A stretch of DNA of 64,000 nucleotides, taken from NCBI GenBank assembly GCA_013400975.1, contig WBMZ01011891.1, positions 1 to 64,000 of the forward strand, in the 5' to 3' direction. A model generated the notes under the pieces. That model had not been told where the DNA came from. It did no database searches and saw only the letters and a list, made by a program, of their open reading frames with translations. This DNA is from Atrichornis clamosus (taxonomy: Eukaryota > Chordata > Aves > Passeriformes > Menuridae). Shown one piece after another: positions 9,601 to 22,502 of the stretch; positions within the stretch are counted from its first letter, which is position 1, and every line of letters starts with the position of its first letter. A program made the translations under genes and the position numbers.

Positions 9601-10534
9601 GGGGAGATGACAGATGGATACCTATGGACTCTTCAAACTACCAGGCAACAGCTGCTTGCCCACCTCTACTGTGGGGACAGGTCCCCATAGGGACAGCAGA
9701 GAGGGTCATCTCACCTTCAGTGCTCTGAAGCCTCTGTGGACACTGTCCCACCTACAGCACATTGTGCTCCTGCCCTGGCACCTCACTTTCCACCCCCTCT
9801 CACACACCTCCTATTCTGGGGAGATGCAGTATTCATGCTGCTGCCTCAGCTCTCCAGCTGCAGTGTCCAGCTGTGTCCTGTGACAGGTGATGCAGTCACC
9901 GGCACGGAGAGGGACTGTCACCCTAGCAGGGGTCGGATGCCTGCAGGAGATGACACTGCCTCCCTTCCCGGCACCCCAGCTGCCTATAGCCCCAGGCGAC
10001 TCCAGCTCTGCACAAAACTCCCCGGCACAGGCAGGATGGGGCTGTCAGAGGTGTCACCGTGCAAGGTCTCATTAGCGTACAGAAAGTCAGCACAAAGGAG
10101 GCAAATATGCTGAAAGCTCACATTTTGCCTGTGCTTTCCATCTCCTTCACTGATGAGAAGCACAGCAGGATGGCGCTGGGGCCTCCCCCAGTCCCTGTGT
10201 GTCTGCTGAAGGCACCAGCAGTACGAGACCTTCCCTAGAACAGCTCCTGTTTGTGCTGATGCCCTTAAATGGGGCACCTCCGAGCCAGCTCCTGGCTGCC
10301 AGATGGAAATGGATGTTTTCTCTCTCTCTCCAACTCATCTTTGCCGTCAGGGTGCAGGAGACACCTGTGAGGACACAGAGAGCAACCCTGTGCAAATGCA
10401 CCTCAATATTTCCGTGGGGGAAGCGACTGGGGCAAGGAGGTGACGTCAAGAGTTTGAACAACACGTTGCTTCTCGGCAGCAATGATTTTCGTCTCTGATC
10501 AAAGCTGTTCCAGTGACAGCCCCGTCTGAGAGGC

Positions 10535-10990
10535 TCGTCAGAGTTGATTTTATTGAGATAATGGATTAAGCACATCTGAAAGCTACAGTTTGGTCAACAG
10601 AATAATTTTTGTCAAATTTCCCTGCCAAGCAAGTGGCGCACCATCACTTCACTTTTTCTATAAGCACTCCATTTCGGGAATATCTTCCCATTCCCTTCTC
10701 TGGGTCTTGAACAATCTCTTCTCACAGCCTTCCCCCAGTAAAACACTCTTTGTGTGCTCCTTTTATGGGAAGGAACGTGGCAAAAATGAAATACAGGCAC
10801 CGAACACCCTTTGCCAGGTGGAGTCGCCTGACTGCGCACAGCGCATCCTTCTTCTACAAGTTTTCACATTGAGACAGGGAAAGCAATAAAACCGAAACTC
10901 ACAGTGTTATACCTACTGTGTAACCACCTGTCAGTAAATTTATGAACAATTAGGAAGTGAGAGTGCTTCCCAGGGAGCTATTTGTGCACG
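10535..10990. other. Two AT-rich candidate elements
   Basis: The first (10538-10612) has GTTGATTTTATTGAGATAAT and GTCAACAGAATAATTTTTGT. The second (10880-10985) has CAGTAAATTTATGAACAATT. The middle is ordinary. Confidence 0.28.
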
Positions 10991-11329
10991 CGCTAAAACG
11001 TTCTTTCTGTTCGGAAATATAATGGGGAAACAACTTCTCCACTTCTCCCTCCTCTTCCCCTTTTTTGTTTTTTTTGCAGTAATTAATCATCTGATGCTGC
11101 TGGTGCCTGTGGCACATCCCAATGGCTCCTTTTCACCAGTTTCAAGCAGCTTTGAGAATGGGAGCCCAAGGATGCTGTCTGGGTGCATCCCATCCATTCT
11201 CCCATCTGGATTTTGGGTTAGCACACCACAGCAGCCACTTTAAGGACAGTGGCTGTTCCCACCTCAGCAGTGTGTGCTGTTTCTGCCGGCCTCTTCCTCC
11301 TTCCAGACCTTCCCTCTCTCCATGCCCTC

Positions 11330-11362
11330 ACTCCTTCATTACTCCTTCATTACTCTTTCATT
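11330..11362. repeat. Tandem 11-mer x3
   Basis: Three head-to-tail copies of ACTCCTTCATT, the last with one change (ACTCTTTCATT), inside a pyrimidine-rich stretch. Confidence 0.9.
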
Positions 11363-12590
11363 TCTTCCCTTTGCTGCCTCATGCCCTTTTGATGCTCCAA
11401 TGCTTTTCTGCATGTGCATGTTTCCTTCTTTCTTTCCTTTATTTTACATGTCTCTGGCCTTTTATTCTCATCCTTTTTTTTGCTTTTACTCCTCCTCAAT
11501 CTTTGCTATTCCTTCCAGATTTTCCCTGGGCTACTTTAGCTTTGAATTCACTTCCACATCACTGCTGCATCACCATCATTTGGCCATTTTCACTCTTGCC
11601 CATCCTCTGCTTCTTCAGGGAGGGAGGAAGGTTCAGACAGGGGTCTGGTTTCTCCTTTCTAGCCTTTTCCCCCTGGAGAAAAAGATCTCAATGGGGGTGA
11701 GGGTGGCCTTTTCAGAGCCTTGAGGAGTCAGTTGTTATCACTGGGCAAAAATAAAAGACTCACTTTGTCTTTGAAACACTTAAGCACTTTGGTGCTGCTT
11801 TGAGAGGTGGTGATGAGACACAGGATGAGCTCTGGGAGAGCATCCTTAGGTGCATTTGGAAAACACACTACATAACCACAACCTGTAAATGAAGGCCATG
11901 ATTTTTCAAAACCTGTCCTGGTCCCCAGGGTGAAGAAAGCAGCAAACACGAACATGGGAAAATGGATTGTGCTAACCAGAAACCAACAGTAACAATGCCA
12001 ACAGCTGGGAGAGGCTTTAATGAAAAATCTGTGGTGAGTAGAACTAAGGCAGTACAGGGAAGGGTCCTCTTAAAAAATCAGAACCAGAGGACATCTGAGG
12101 AATACCAAAGACCACTGTTAGGTAGGGATGGCCAGTACCCATGTTCACCACCAAAATCTCCACCAGACAGGATCCCGAAATCATAGACTCCACCAAAACA
12201 TTGACCCTGAGCTCCACGTTCCAGACTCAAGTACACCCTGAAGCACCCAAGCCAAGAAGGCACAGCTGTGTCCTGCCTATGGTCTACCACACTACTCACA
12301 CCAGCACGATGCCATTAAGGTCTCCCGGCTCCTCCTTACAAGCCTGCATCTCCAAGGAGCAGACCTGGGCTCTGCAGGGTTCACCCCAGAGACAGGAGGG
12401 CTCACCAAGTTCCACCCCACTTCAGCTCCACTCAAGCCTTTACGACAAGAGAAGAATGACGTGGCCCATCTTCTACTTATCTGAGATAAAATTCTCTCTG
12501 CATTCCAAACTCTCCCCAGAAATCGCCGGCATGCCACAAGCACCGCGCATGTCCCTTACAGCCTCATCCCTTCATTACGAGGCAGTTCCT

Positions 12591-12603
12591 AAAAAAAAAA
12601 AAA
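12591..12603. repeat. A(13) tract
   Basis: Thirteen consecutive A. No SINE or CR1 body precedes it on either side, so it is a plain homopolymer. Confidence 0.9.
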
Positions 12604-12639
12604 TAGGAACAGGGAGACAAAAAAACCCTCTGGCTTCCT

Positions 12640-12930
12640 GCCATCTACGCTCTTATAAACCCTGTTAACGGCTGTTGCAATGAACCAATGCAAGAGACAT
12701 ATTAATAGTGCTACTAAGAGACACATTTACTGTTGACGGCGATTCCCTGGCAGATTTATCGCTGGGTTGCCAGGAGGGAAGGCCGGGCCCCGCAGTAGCA
12801 CAATTAAAACCCAATTGAACACGGGGACAAAGAAATCAATACTCTCTCCGGCCAACTTATAGTTTTGCAAAATACAAATAGAAATTAATTGACCTGAATA
12901 CAGTTGCTAACTGGTCATTACTGCTGGCTT
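12640..12930. other. Candidate conserved non-coding element
   Basis: Dense AT words (GAGACATATTAATAGTGC, CACAATTAAAACCCAATTG, GAAATTAATTGACCTGAATA) run for almost 300 bp, broken only by a short GC-rich patch at 12776-12800. Confidence 0.38.
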
Positions 12931-13174
12931 GTCCGCCCGCTCTCACGGTGAGGCCAGCAAAGAGAGGAGAGACCTAAACCTCATTTTTGAGGCCAGAAAC
13001 ACGGCTTTGCTCCCATTCCTGTAAAGTGCGTGCTCTGCTTGCAGTAACAGCCAGGACCAAATCCATCTATGGAAAACTGCTCCCTTCCAGCGCTGAGCAA
13101 AGGACTGACTGTGTGTTATTCACCCTCACAGAAAGCACAACTTAGCCACCAAGGAACTGCAGTGAAGCTGAATA

Positions 13175-13530
13175 ATAGAATGGTTTGGGTTAGAAGTGAC
13201 CTTAGAGACCATCTTATCTTCTTCCACCCCTTGCCATGGGCAGGGACACCTTCCACTAGACCAGATTGTTCCAAGCCCCGTCCAACCTGAACTCTTCAGG
13301 CAGCCACAGCTTCTCTGGGCAACCTGTGCCAGGGCCTCCCCTCCCTCACAGGGAAGAATTTGTTCCTTACATCTAACCTAAATTTCTGCTCTTTCAGTTT
13401 GAACCCATTACTCCTTGTAACTACAGTCCCTGATGAACAGTCCCTCTCCAGCTTCTTTGTAGGCTCCTTCAGATACTGAAGGCTGCTATGGCATCTCCAT
13501 GAAAACTTCTCTTCCTCAGGCTGAACTGGG
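13175..13530 (-). repeat. CR1 3' fragment, antisense
   Basis: It opens with ATAGAATGGTTTGGGTTAGA and runs through CCATGGGCAGGGACACCTTC, AGCTTCTCTGGGCAACCTGT and AGTCCCTCTCCAGCTTCTTT to the region before the UTR. This is the longest CR1 copy in the window. Confidence 0.93.
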
Positions 13531-14369
13531 AGGAGAGCACAGATGGATTTGCCTCTCTCGTCACCACCATCGAAGGCACAGCAAGGTGGCACCTAGAGAT
13601 GGATTTTCTCAGCAGCTGAGCTCAAGCTCAAGCCACATGTTGAAAGAGAAGTACAGACACTGCTCAGCACGGACCACTTGACCTGTGCCTGCATCCCCAG
13701 TTCCTCTCACACTTCCCTCCAGCTGTGGAGAAGCGACACTGCTGAGAACCACAGTCATTGCTGCGGTGGGAGCAATTCAACAGGGCTTGCTCACACCAGG
13801 AAAAAGCTCTTCCCAGCAGAGTTAGGAATGCCTCACCACTAGACAGTCACTCTGGACACAAACTCTCACCTTCACCTGCACAGGCCTGGCAAGTGCCTGC
13901 ATCACCCTGAAAAAGGGGCAAGGGCAGCGGGTGCAGAGCACGGCTGCTCGTTCACCTGATTTCATTAGGTGCAAAGCACTCGGACACTTCACCGGTGTTG
14001 ACTGGATGGATTAGCACGATTAGAGAGCAGACAGGATAAACAGATTAAACTTCACAGATGGACAGCTCACACGCAGCTCAAAAAGGGGGAGAGGAAGAGC
14101 TCCAAACGAGGGGATGAAGGGATGCTTCCAGTGGATCTCCACACCCCTCTTCCCGAGGGGAGCACTCCCCTCTCCACTACAGTCTGGTGCACACAATCTG
14201 GGCTTTCCCAACACATTCCCACAAACACCAGGCAGGAAAACCTCTTGGATGGGCATTTGCAGTCAACCCCTGCCTCCTACCAATGAGAAGGATACATAAA
14301 TACATACATAACTCTGTCGGGGGCTTCTCAAAGATGTGTTGAGGCTGAGAAAGTTTTCAGATTTGCTCA

Positions 14370-14560
14370 TTGCAAAATCAATACCCATCAGCTGTTTGAA
14401 ATTAAAGGAAAGATTAGGTCCTGGTTTTATACACGCTTTATTGTACTCCGAGAGCTTTCTACTCAGCCAAATAAATCTTCTTTAAGAGGATTAGGAAACT
14501 TTCATTATCTTTATCTAACCTGAACTAACACTAACTCTGAAAAATTAATCTAGAGACCGG
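14370..14560. other. Candidate conserved non-coding element
   Basis: AT-rich block with TTGAAATTAAAGGAAAGATT, CAGCCAAATAAATCTTC and ACTTTCATTATCTTTATC. It lies about 700 bp from exon 2, on the downstream side. Confidence 0.35.
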
Positions 14561-15251
14561 ACAAAAGGCAGTAGCTGGTGCAAAGCCACAAGGATTCGGA
14601 AGCAGCATCCACTGGAGTACTGCTGGTACCTCTGATCTGCCAGCACCTGGATCCCCTAATCAGAACAGCCTCAGGACCCTGCTTTGCAACCCAACAGCAT
14701 CTGCTATGCTGACACACTGCCTATGAAGCCTCGTGCCAGAAGACCTTCATGGCCACACAGTGACTTTGACCTCTCTCCCAAAATCATGGAGCCTTGTGCT
14801 GTTGGGATGTGCTTCTCCTCTGTGCCTGGAAGCACTTGGCTTTTGGCTGTCCTGAAGCATCTTCAAACACATGCCTGAGCACCTTACTAACAAACCCCTG
14901 AAGAAGCAAGCTGAGCACCATGGTTCCAAGCAGCAGAGACAGGTCAAATTCACAGCAGGGACAGGCAAAGGGGGAATAAGGAAGAGCTCAGCAGCCCCAG
15001 TTTCAGTTCTCAGCTGTCCTCTGCCCCATGTGACGGCTGTACAACACAGCGAGGCTGAGACAACGCACGTCCAACTCCTCCCTGGCACGGTGGGCCCTCA
15101 TCCACACCACTGTTCCCATGCCATACAATCCCTGAAGCAACTGATGCTGGTTCCAACTCCACTACCAAGAGGACCTTCAAGCCCTTCACAAGTCCAGACA
15201 GCCTTTAAGATCAAACCACCCAGCAACAGCACGAGGCACGTTCAGACCTAC

Positions 15252-15484
15252 CTTGCACGATGAGGTGGACACGTGAAGTCTTGGGGTGATTGTCTGTCTG
15301 CACGGAGCAGGTGTAGGGGCCCTCATCGTACACGTCCACGTTGTGTATCTTGATGCTGTACTGGGTCTTGGTGTTGGACAGGATGACCACGCGGTTGTCT
15401 ATAGACCACTTGTCATTGCCAGCATACAGGATGGTGCTGCGGTTCAGCCACGCCACCCGCGTGACCCGGTCATCCACAGTACAC
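15252..15484 (-). CDS. OPCML: OPCML (OBCAM) coding exon 2: most of Ig domain 1
   Basis: This exon encodes 77 full codons of the first Ig-like (V/I-set) domain of a GPI-anchored IgLON neural adhesion protein. On the minus strand it follows an acceptor (TCCCAG, 15485-15490) and ends at donor GTAGGT (15246-15251). Its first base completes a codon (phase 2 in) and its last base opens one (phase 1 out). Visible landmarks are the B-strand Cys at exon residue 1, the core Trp at 12, an N-glycosylation site NRS at 14-16, and the F-strand motif DEGPYTC with Cys 59. The stretches [19 protein letters not shown] and [14 protein letters not shown] are IgLON signatures. KWSID rather than the KWCLD I recall for NTM argues for OPCML. 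The start of Ig1 and the signal peptide are on an exon outside the window. Confidence 0.95.
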
Positions 15485-16999
15485 CTGGGAGGGGGACACA
15501 GAGGGTCACACACCTGGAACAGGGCGCACAGCGAGCACCCTGGCTCCCAAAAGGGGGTGGGAGCAGGACGGGAGCTGCCAGCATGGAGATGGCACATGCC
15601 ACAGACCATCCCCACACCCTCCCATCACCCGAGATTTCACTCAAACAATGAAATAAACCTTCCCTTTTTCTTTTGCACACAACCGGGGAACCACAGACAA
15701 AATTCCCGTTGCTTGGCCTCTGCAAGCCAGGCAGACTATCCCTATCCCTCCTCTCACCCACCTCCAGAGCCCCTCCTTGCCCTCGCTGTGTGCTGAGAAT
15801 TTCAAATGAAGCTGTAAAATGTGCTGACAGTTCGGCTTGTCGGCACGGCCCTCGAGCCATCCCAGGGGTGATATACACCACACACACCCCCGCTGCCGGG
15901 GACAGAGGCCGTGACACACGCACAGGGACAGGGGAAGAGAGAAACAGCCGGAGATGGCCAAGACAGCACACGGGGAAGGGAAGGGAACATTTGGATAAGC
16001 AGCTGTAAATCCTACAAGTGCCTTGAAAACACAACGCGGTCGTTTCCATTATTTATTTCCTGCCTGGCTCCCACCCTCCCCGCTCCGAGACGCGCGGGAG
16101 CTCAGCAGCTCCGGTCCATGGCGCTGAGTTACACTTGGCAAAGAACAGGATGGGGGGGAAGGGAACTAAAATGTTCCTGGAAAACATGGCTTTTTCATTC
16201 CGATTGATAGATTTTTCTCCATCTATTTACTTGTGGACTTCTCTGCTGCTGCCGTGGCACCTGAAGCAAAAGCACTGATCATTTGGCTAAATTAAGAGCC
16301 CAGCATCTCTCAGGAGCTTTGCCTTTGCTTCTGGAGGACCACAGTAGAGAAGCTTCCTCTTGGCATGAAAAAAAAAAACAGGAAAACCAAGCTAGGTGTG
16401 AGCTAGTGCCAGCAGCTCCATCTTTGTATAGTCGAGATCACAGGAAAAGGCACCTACAGCCAATCAAGAAACTCGTGCGAGTGCCTCTCTGCACGCCTGT
16501 AAATTCAGAGAGGGGCTGGGAGGCTGTTGCTGTCCTCGTCCCCATCGCGGTGCCTCTCCTGCCCAGGCTCCAGGGGTGTTATATGCCTCCCCTGCTGAGA
16601 TTGCAGAGCGCCACCTCGATCAAGATTATTAATCAGGTAGAGGGAGGGGGCCATACTTGGCGTGTTTGAGCCAGGCGCTCGGTTCAGAGGAAGGAGCCAT
16701 ACATCCTCCCGCAAACAAGTAATTTTCCCCTTGCAGGAGCTGTACGTCTCTGCCAGCCACATCACGCACGGACACCGGGGAAGACGGACGGCCTTCCACG
16801 CCCGCCGCGGCACTGCCGGCACACCAGGAGCCTTCCCGGGTGCCAGACATGTCCCGGCACCAGCTCGGCTCTGCCGGACCAAGGCAGCCTCACACCGGCA
16901 CACAGCATTGTCCTTGCTGGGAAGCCAAGCCCTCTCTTCCTTCAAATTAACTGGGGGAGAGCTAAGCACAGCCGAGTTAAGTTCGGCCCTGGGGGATTC

Positions 17000-17165
17000 C
17001 AGTCTAGTGGACTATTACTGCTGTCTCACTTCATTATAATGAATAATAAAGAGATACTTACACACGGCTTCTGTAAATTATTCATTGCGTGCACTGAAAA
17101 ATCAGGGCAGCAATATGTAAAACAGACAACTTGCATGTCTGTGCTCATATAAATATCCAGACTAC
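17000..17165. other. Candidate conserved non-coding element
   Basis: CTTCATTATAATGAATAATA (with the palindrome TTCATTATAATGAA), then TCTGTAAATTATTCATTGCG and GTGCTCATATAAATATCC, 1.5 kb upstream of exon 2. Possible homeodomain sites by word content only. Confidence 0.38.
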
Positions 17166-17954
17166 AGCCCTGCGAGGTACTCTCGGGTCCCCTCATTAGG
17201 GGTGAAGCACAAGGACTCGGGTTTGAAGTGACAGGGACGAGACGCTCGTGCCGGCGCTGAGCACGTCCGACTGTTGCTGCCTGGCTTCGGCTGGCGCAGG
17301 CAGGATGTGCTTCCCAGGAGATCTTCCCGGGATTCCTGAGAACTGGGGTGGTTCACTCCACCTTTACAGCTCGCATTTACATCTCAGAGCTGCACCTGCA
17401 CAAGTGTCCAGGGATGTCCCAGGTGGACGTGCTCACAGGAAGGAGGGCAAGGACAGCATCACCCTCCCTTGTGCCAGGTGCCTGATGACTGGTACTGCCC
17501 TTGAAACCACTCAGAGCAAGTGAGCAGGAGAAAACTTGGAGACCCCTGTAAAATACCCATGCCAAGAGCAAGGAGGCAAAGGCTCCTCCTTCCCATCCTT
17601 CTGCCTCATCTTCAGCTGCTGCCACTCAATAGCTAATTTAGGACCTTTGGCTTTGTGCAGCATCATGCCCCTCTCCACCAGAGCCCAGGCTGTCCCCTGC
17701 AGCTACAGAAGACCAGACAAACCACTCTCCTTCAAAAAACCAGCCCTCCTGTACCTTCTGGAAACATGTCAGAACCACCACCAGCAGAAAAGCCCCATCC
17801 ACCAGATGTCACAAAGCACACGGCATTGCTGGAGGCACCTTCCCACTGCCAGTCTTCTTGTGCCCTGGCAATTGGCACTACAAAGAGAATACTGATGGAT
17901 ACCCTGGCACAAGGAGCACTTCATCAGCTTCTTTACCTGTCTGGGAAAGCGATC

Positions 17955-18185
17955 TCCATTAGCTGCTAAGCTGACGGCACTCGCTTGTCTGCTGAGCTGT
18001 CTTTGCTCCCCATTTCCAATTGACCAGGATTATGATAATGTCTCCAGTAAGCAAACAGGTAAAGAGACTTCTGCAAAGTGTTTAGATAAAGCAGACAAGC
18101 TCTGACAAAGCTGGATAATAAAGCAGGCCAGAAGGTTTTCCCTTGAAGGGATCTAATTAAAACCAAAGACAAACCCCCATTAACA
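17955..18185. other. Candidate conserved non-coding element
   Basis: CCATTTCCAATTGACCAGGA, TTATGATAATGTCTCC and GTGTTTAGATAAAGCAGAC (a GATA-like word) in an otherwise GC-rich area. Confidence 0.3.
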
Positions 18186-19440
18186 GTCTCCTGAAGGCAC
18201 CGTATCCATCTCCAGGAACTGCCTTACGAGTCCAGAAGGGACAAAACACAATAAAGCGCCTGTCAGATGGGAGGGAAACAAACCCATCCTGGTCTGCAGT
18301 TCACCTGGAGAAAGCCCATCAGCAAGGCAGGGGGAATATCTCGGGAATGATACCATCAGCCCCCAGCACACACTGCATTCCAGCTTCCCCACGCATCCCT
18401 TCTTCATGCAACGTGACCCGTCCCATCAGCTCCTCCATCTCTGCATCCCACTTACACCCTCACTGCCTTTGAGCAGAGACTTTTCACCATCTGCAACCCT
18501 TCAGCTGCCTCCAACCACGAGCGCTCTCCTCCAAGGGCTGGGGAGCTTTGGATGCTGGGCTTTGCTGGAGCTCCGGCCCCCGCAGAGCTCGTGATACATG
18601 TAGCCTCTCGAAGGCTTCCTCCCCTGAGACCCATACTGTTCCCCTCACTCTGTGGGAGGACGAGAGCTGCCGTAGGGATCCCAGCACTCCATCAGAGATG
18701 AGGGTGATGAACCTGAACGTGGCAGCGTGAGAAGATGCATGAGGGTGGGAGCTGGGGGCACCGGCGCTGCGCCGCTTCCCCTCTAATTGCCCCTATTCCT
18801 CATTCTTAAATGCTAATTCTGAAGTTTGCCATGGAATTATTTCACTTAGTGTCAACAATACAGATAGCTCAGCCGACGCACTCCTTGTGTTCGGTGGCAC
18901 GAAGTGACCGTCTCCCTCCTCCTGCACCTATTAGGAGAGACCCCCACATCGCTCCCACAGCAGGCTCCTTCCCAGCCCCATCAATGACACTGACAGCACC
19001 TCTCCTACCTGTGGCATGAGCCATGACACTCTCTCCCTTCATTCCCTGGCCACGTCACGGACCTTTCCTGCACTGCTGACTCGGCTGAACACGAGGGCGA
19101 AGCCTGGGGCTGCCCTCCACACCTCCCCTGTGGTGAGGGGAACACCGTGTCCAGGGCCAGCACAAGTTTTCTGGCAGTCATTTGGAGAGATAAATGACAC
19201 ACAAAGAATTGGAAGGATAGAGCAAGTCTTGCAAAACCCTCTCCATGGGTGCAAAATATTTTGAGGACTGGGATGCATGGGATCCCAAAATGTTGATGCA
19301 CATTCTGAGAAATCCAGGGGACATGTTTGTACCTGCAGAGCTGCAACCACCAGTCCCAGTCTGTGTTGAGAGGCTGGGGGGAGATCCTCATCTATGCATT
19401 TGTTGTCCAAATTTGTTGGGACACATGGTGGGAATTCTGG

Positions 19441-19521
19441 GGTTGTCCTGTGTAGAGCCAGGATTTGGACTCGATGATTCTTGTGTATCCGAACTGAAGA
19501 TATCTGATGATTCTATGATTT
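19441..19521 (+). repeat. CR1-like 3' tail
   Basis: GGTTGTCCTGTGTAGAGCCA then GGATTTGGACTCGATGATTC, ending TGATGATTCTATGATTT. This is the 3' end of another CR1 subfamily. Confidence 0.75.
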
Positions 19522-19799
19522 CAAACCCTTCCGCTTCCTTATTCAAACCAAAAATGCTCTACTTTTAAACTCCTCTATGGCCCTTCAACCCCAAACTGCT
19601 TCTCTCTCCTGTAGGTAACGTGCCTCGTCAGGATGACAAATGGAGATGCCAAAACCAGTTGCAAAGTTGCCGGCTGACCCAGTTTTCAGCAGCTAAAATA
19701 GCTCACCCAGATCGGGAGCAAAGCCCCTCGACAGTGACCAGGTGATGCTTCAGCCTGGGAAGCTTTCAACCAAAAATTCCTGTCACAGGGGCAGAGCAA

Positions 19800-20130
19800 A
19801 CACCCTTGTCTTTGAGAAGAAATTGTTAATTACATTTGCCGGGGATTCTAATGGGATTTCTCCTTCACTTCCAATATTCACCCCAGCTACACAGTTAAGG
19901 GGCGACGGATGTTTTTTATTCTGGGCGGCTGAAGCAAAGGCAGAGGAGATTTATTTGTAATCATCGGAAATAAACACACTTCCTCAGAAGTAAACACAAA
20001 AGAACAGAACCTGGCTGTGCTCCCACTTCGTTCAAGATGCAAATGAGAAGCAGGCCATCAAAACACAGCGGCTCCTCTAATCCTCTCCCAACAATGTAAC
20101 TCGCCACGTTATCCGCAGGGACAATGACAT
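19800..20130. other. Candidate conserved non-coding element
   Basis: GAAATTGTTAATTACATTTG, GAGATTTATTTGTAATCATC and GGAAATAAACACACTTCC, with short GC-rich joints. The AT content exceeds both flanks. Confidence 0.32.
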
Positions 20131-22463
20131 CTGCGCCGTGTGACGGCGGGTCTCACACGACAGCTCCCGGGGCCATGACTGCGCCACCTGGGCTTCCGTC
20201 ACTGCCATCCATGATATTTATTCTGGGGATGGAGGGCAGGAGGCATTTTGTCTTTAATCCCGGTCCCTTCTGCTGGCACTCTGTCTCCACTCCAAGGCAC
20301 CCGCAGCGTCCGTTCTCCCGTCTCTCCCATCCCCACCCTGGTGCCTGGATGTGGTGTGCACAGCTCCATGCCATTCCCACACCATCCCAGCACTCCAAGG
20401 ACAGAGGGCATTCGGGATCTGCCATGTGGCATCGCTTAGCACTCCCACCTCCCACCCAGCCCTCACCAACCGTGCACCAAGTCCCGATCCACCTCCACAC
20501 CCTGTGGGAAAACAAGGAGCATGGGATGCACAAGACCTTGGCCAGCCTAAATGGTTCTCCTTTTCTCCACAACATTCCTCCCTCCTCACTGTACGCCAGG
20601 CAGCCCCTGCCTCCCACTGCAAAGCCACGCACCACTGGCCCTCGCTCTCTGCAAGTTTAATTAATTGCCTGGCCCCTCCGCTACCGCTCCGATTCCCTGT
20701 GCGCTCCCAGTGCTGTTCAAACACACTCCAGACCACTGGCAAACCTGTTCCCCACCAACAATCCCCTCCCCAGAGCTCTCCAAGGGCTGCAGGATACTCC
20801 TGCCCTCTCCAGAGGCTCGGGGCTTGCCAGGGAGGGTTTCTCCCCACCGGTTCGCCTGCGGTGATCCCATGGTAGTTTGCCCACCACCAGGCACCAGAAT
20901 AGAAGCTGATCCCTGTGAAAAATCAAAGCCCAAATTGATACATTAGCGGCTGCTAAATATAAAATATCCATCTGCAAAGATAATAAGACTGTGAGGGCAG
21001 AGGCTGTCGAGTTGCTCCATTTCAGATAGTTTAATGGTGTTTTGGTCCATGACTGCAGCTCCCAGACATTAGAATGATAACAAGATGATGAGGAGGGCGG
21101 GAGCCGTCTGCGTGAGGCATCAGAAGTCAAGACAATGCTCACTGTGCAGTCCCCGAGGGGTCTGTGCCACACAAAACCCCGGCTGGTCTGCACCCAGCAT
21201 TCACAGGTCTTTGAGTGGCCTCTGTGGCAATCCAAGGGATCTGAGCCTGGTGCCGGGTCACTACCAAGCTTGAGCTGACATTCATTTGAGGAGGGGGATC
21301 CGAGCCCCTGGAGTCAGGAGCGGACTTGGGTACCACTGTGAGCGGCACAGAGCGATGCTAAAGCCGACACAGGCAGAGCTGTGCTGCAGGTGGCTTTGAA
21401 AGCAATCACAGCTTGAACAGGGCAGGGATGCCCAGCGAGGTGAGCTGCACACGGTGCCCCCACTAACGGAACGCATCTTCTCCCCAAAGCCACTCAGGGG
21501 ATTTTCTGAATTAATGCTCCACATCGAGCAAATCCAGAGACCGTCAGCTCTGTTAAAGCAATCCAGGCTTTCCCTTCAGTTCCTAAAGCCCTTCTTTCTC
21601 TCCTCATTGCCTTTACTCCAGCTCGTAGTCACCCTGACAACATCATTGGAAAGGGGAAGGGGGGCCTGACGGGGTCAGGTGCTCAGGTACACTGCTTCCA
21701 GTTCCTACTTGATTTTCCCTTGTTTCTGACACAACACTGCATCCACATCCATATCCACATGCCAGGATGCTCCTCACACACAGTAGGGAAGGTCAGAAGG
21801 CATCAGCCTAAGTGCCAACAGCCAACAGCTGCTATTAGCTTAAGATAAATCTTTATAAGGAAATAAGAAGTGGCAGCAAAAGAAATAAAGCGGGAGGCCT
21901 TTGGATAGTGCAAATCAATGGGAATGTTTATAGAGCAGGTGGCACGTAAATGCTTCCATCAGAGTCAGTCGATGTTGGCAGCCACACCTCATCTCCCAAA
22001 GACAGAGATTAAAATGAAGGCACTGAGTAGGGGCAGCCAGGCCAGGAAACCCACAGAAATCGGAAGAAGTGCAGTGAAGCACCTTTCCTTGCCCAAAACA
22101 GTACCAAAGTGATTGCACTCTCTCCCTGACACAGCCAGGCACTGATTTCCAAATCGCTCCTGGCCACCGGGCCATCCTGTGCTTTGAAGAAGGCCGGGAT
22201 ATCTTCCCAGCTCTCCTCCAAAGAGATAATCACCATCCAGCAGCATTTACCATCAGGGCATCGCTACCTGTCCCAGGAAACCAGCGGAGAGCTGTCTTCT
22301 CACCAGGAAAGCCGAATTCCCCTCTACCCTACACCCTGCCCTAGATCACAGCAGGGAAAAACCCAAGGAGAGATACCCACCAACGCCACCACCACCCTTC
22401 AAGGGTGCTGATTAAGGGACACAGTCGGGCGATCCCCACAACCGCCGGCGTCGGCAGAGCCCC

Positions 22464-22502
22464 GCGCCTCAATCAGCGCCCGCGCAGCGCCTCAATCAGC
22501 GC
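22464..22502. repeat. Direct repeat of a 16-mer, 23-bp period
   Basis: GCGCCTCAATCAGCGC occurs exactly twice (22464-22479 and 22487-22502), separated by 7 bases, in a CpG-rich patch (22425-22535). Confidence 0.92.

Larger units (their letters stand above)
6098..15251 (-). other. OPCML: OPCML intron 2 (9.15 kb)
   Basis: A phase-1 intron between the Ig1 and Ig2 exons. It contains one CR1 fragment (13175-13530), element A of a duplicated pair (8730-8880), several AT-rich candidate regulatory islands listed separately, and a pyrimidine-rich stretch near 11270-11530. I see nothing recognisable in 7200-8680, 9600-10430, 11560-12580 or 13530-14370. Open frames in these parts are short and have no family features. 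Confidence 0.88.

Noticed and set aside
11122..11723. Two long overlapping hydrophobic frames on the + strand
   Set aside because: They arise from a TTC/CTT-rich stretch (F, L, S, P bias in both frames), which is low complexity, not a gene.
4822..15484. Assignment of the gene to NTM (neurotrimin/CEPU-1)
   Set aside because: Exon 4 has an NTM-like ITREQ stretch, but exons 2, 3, 5 and 6 ([43 protein letters not shown]) fit OPCML.
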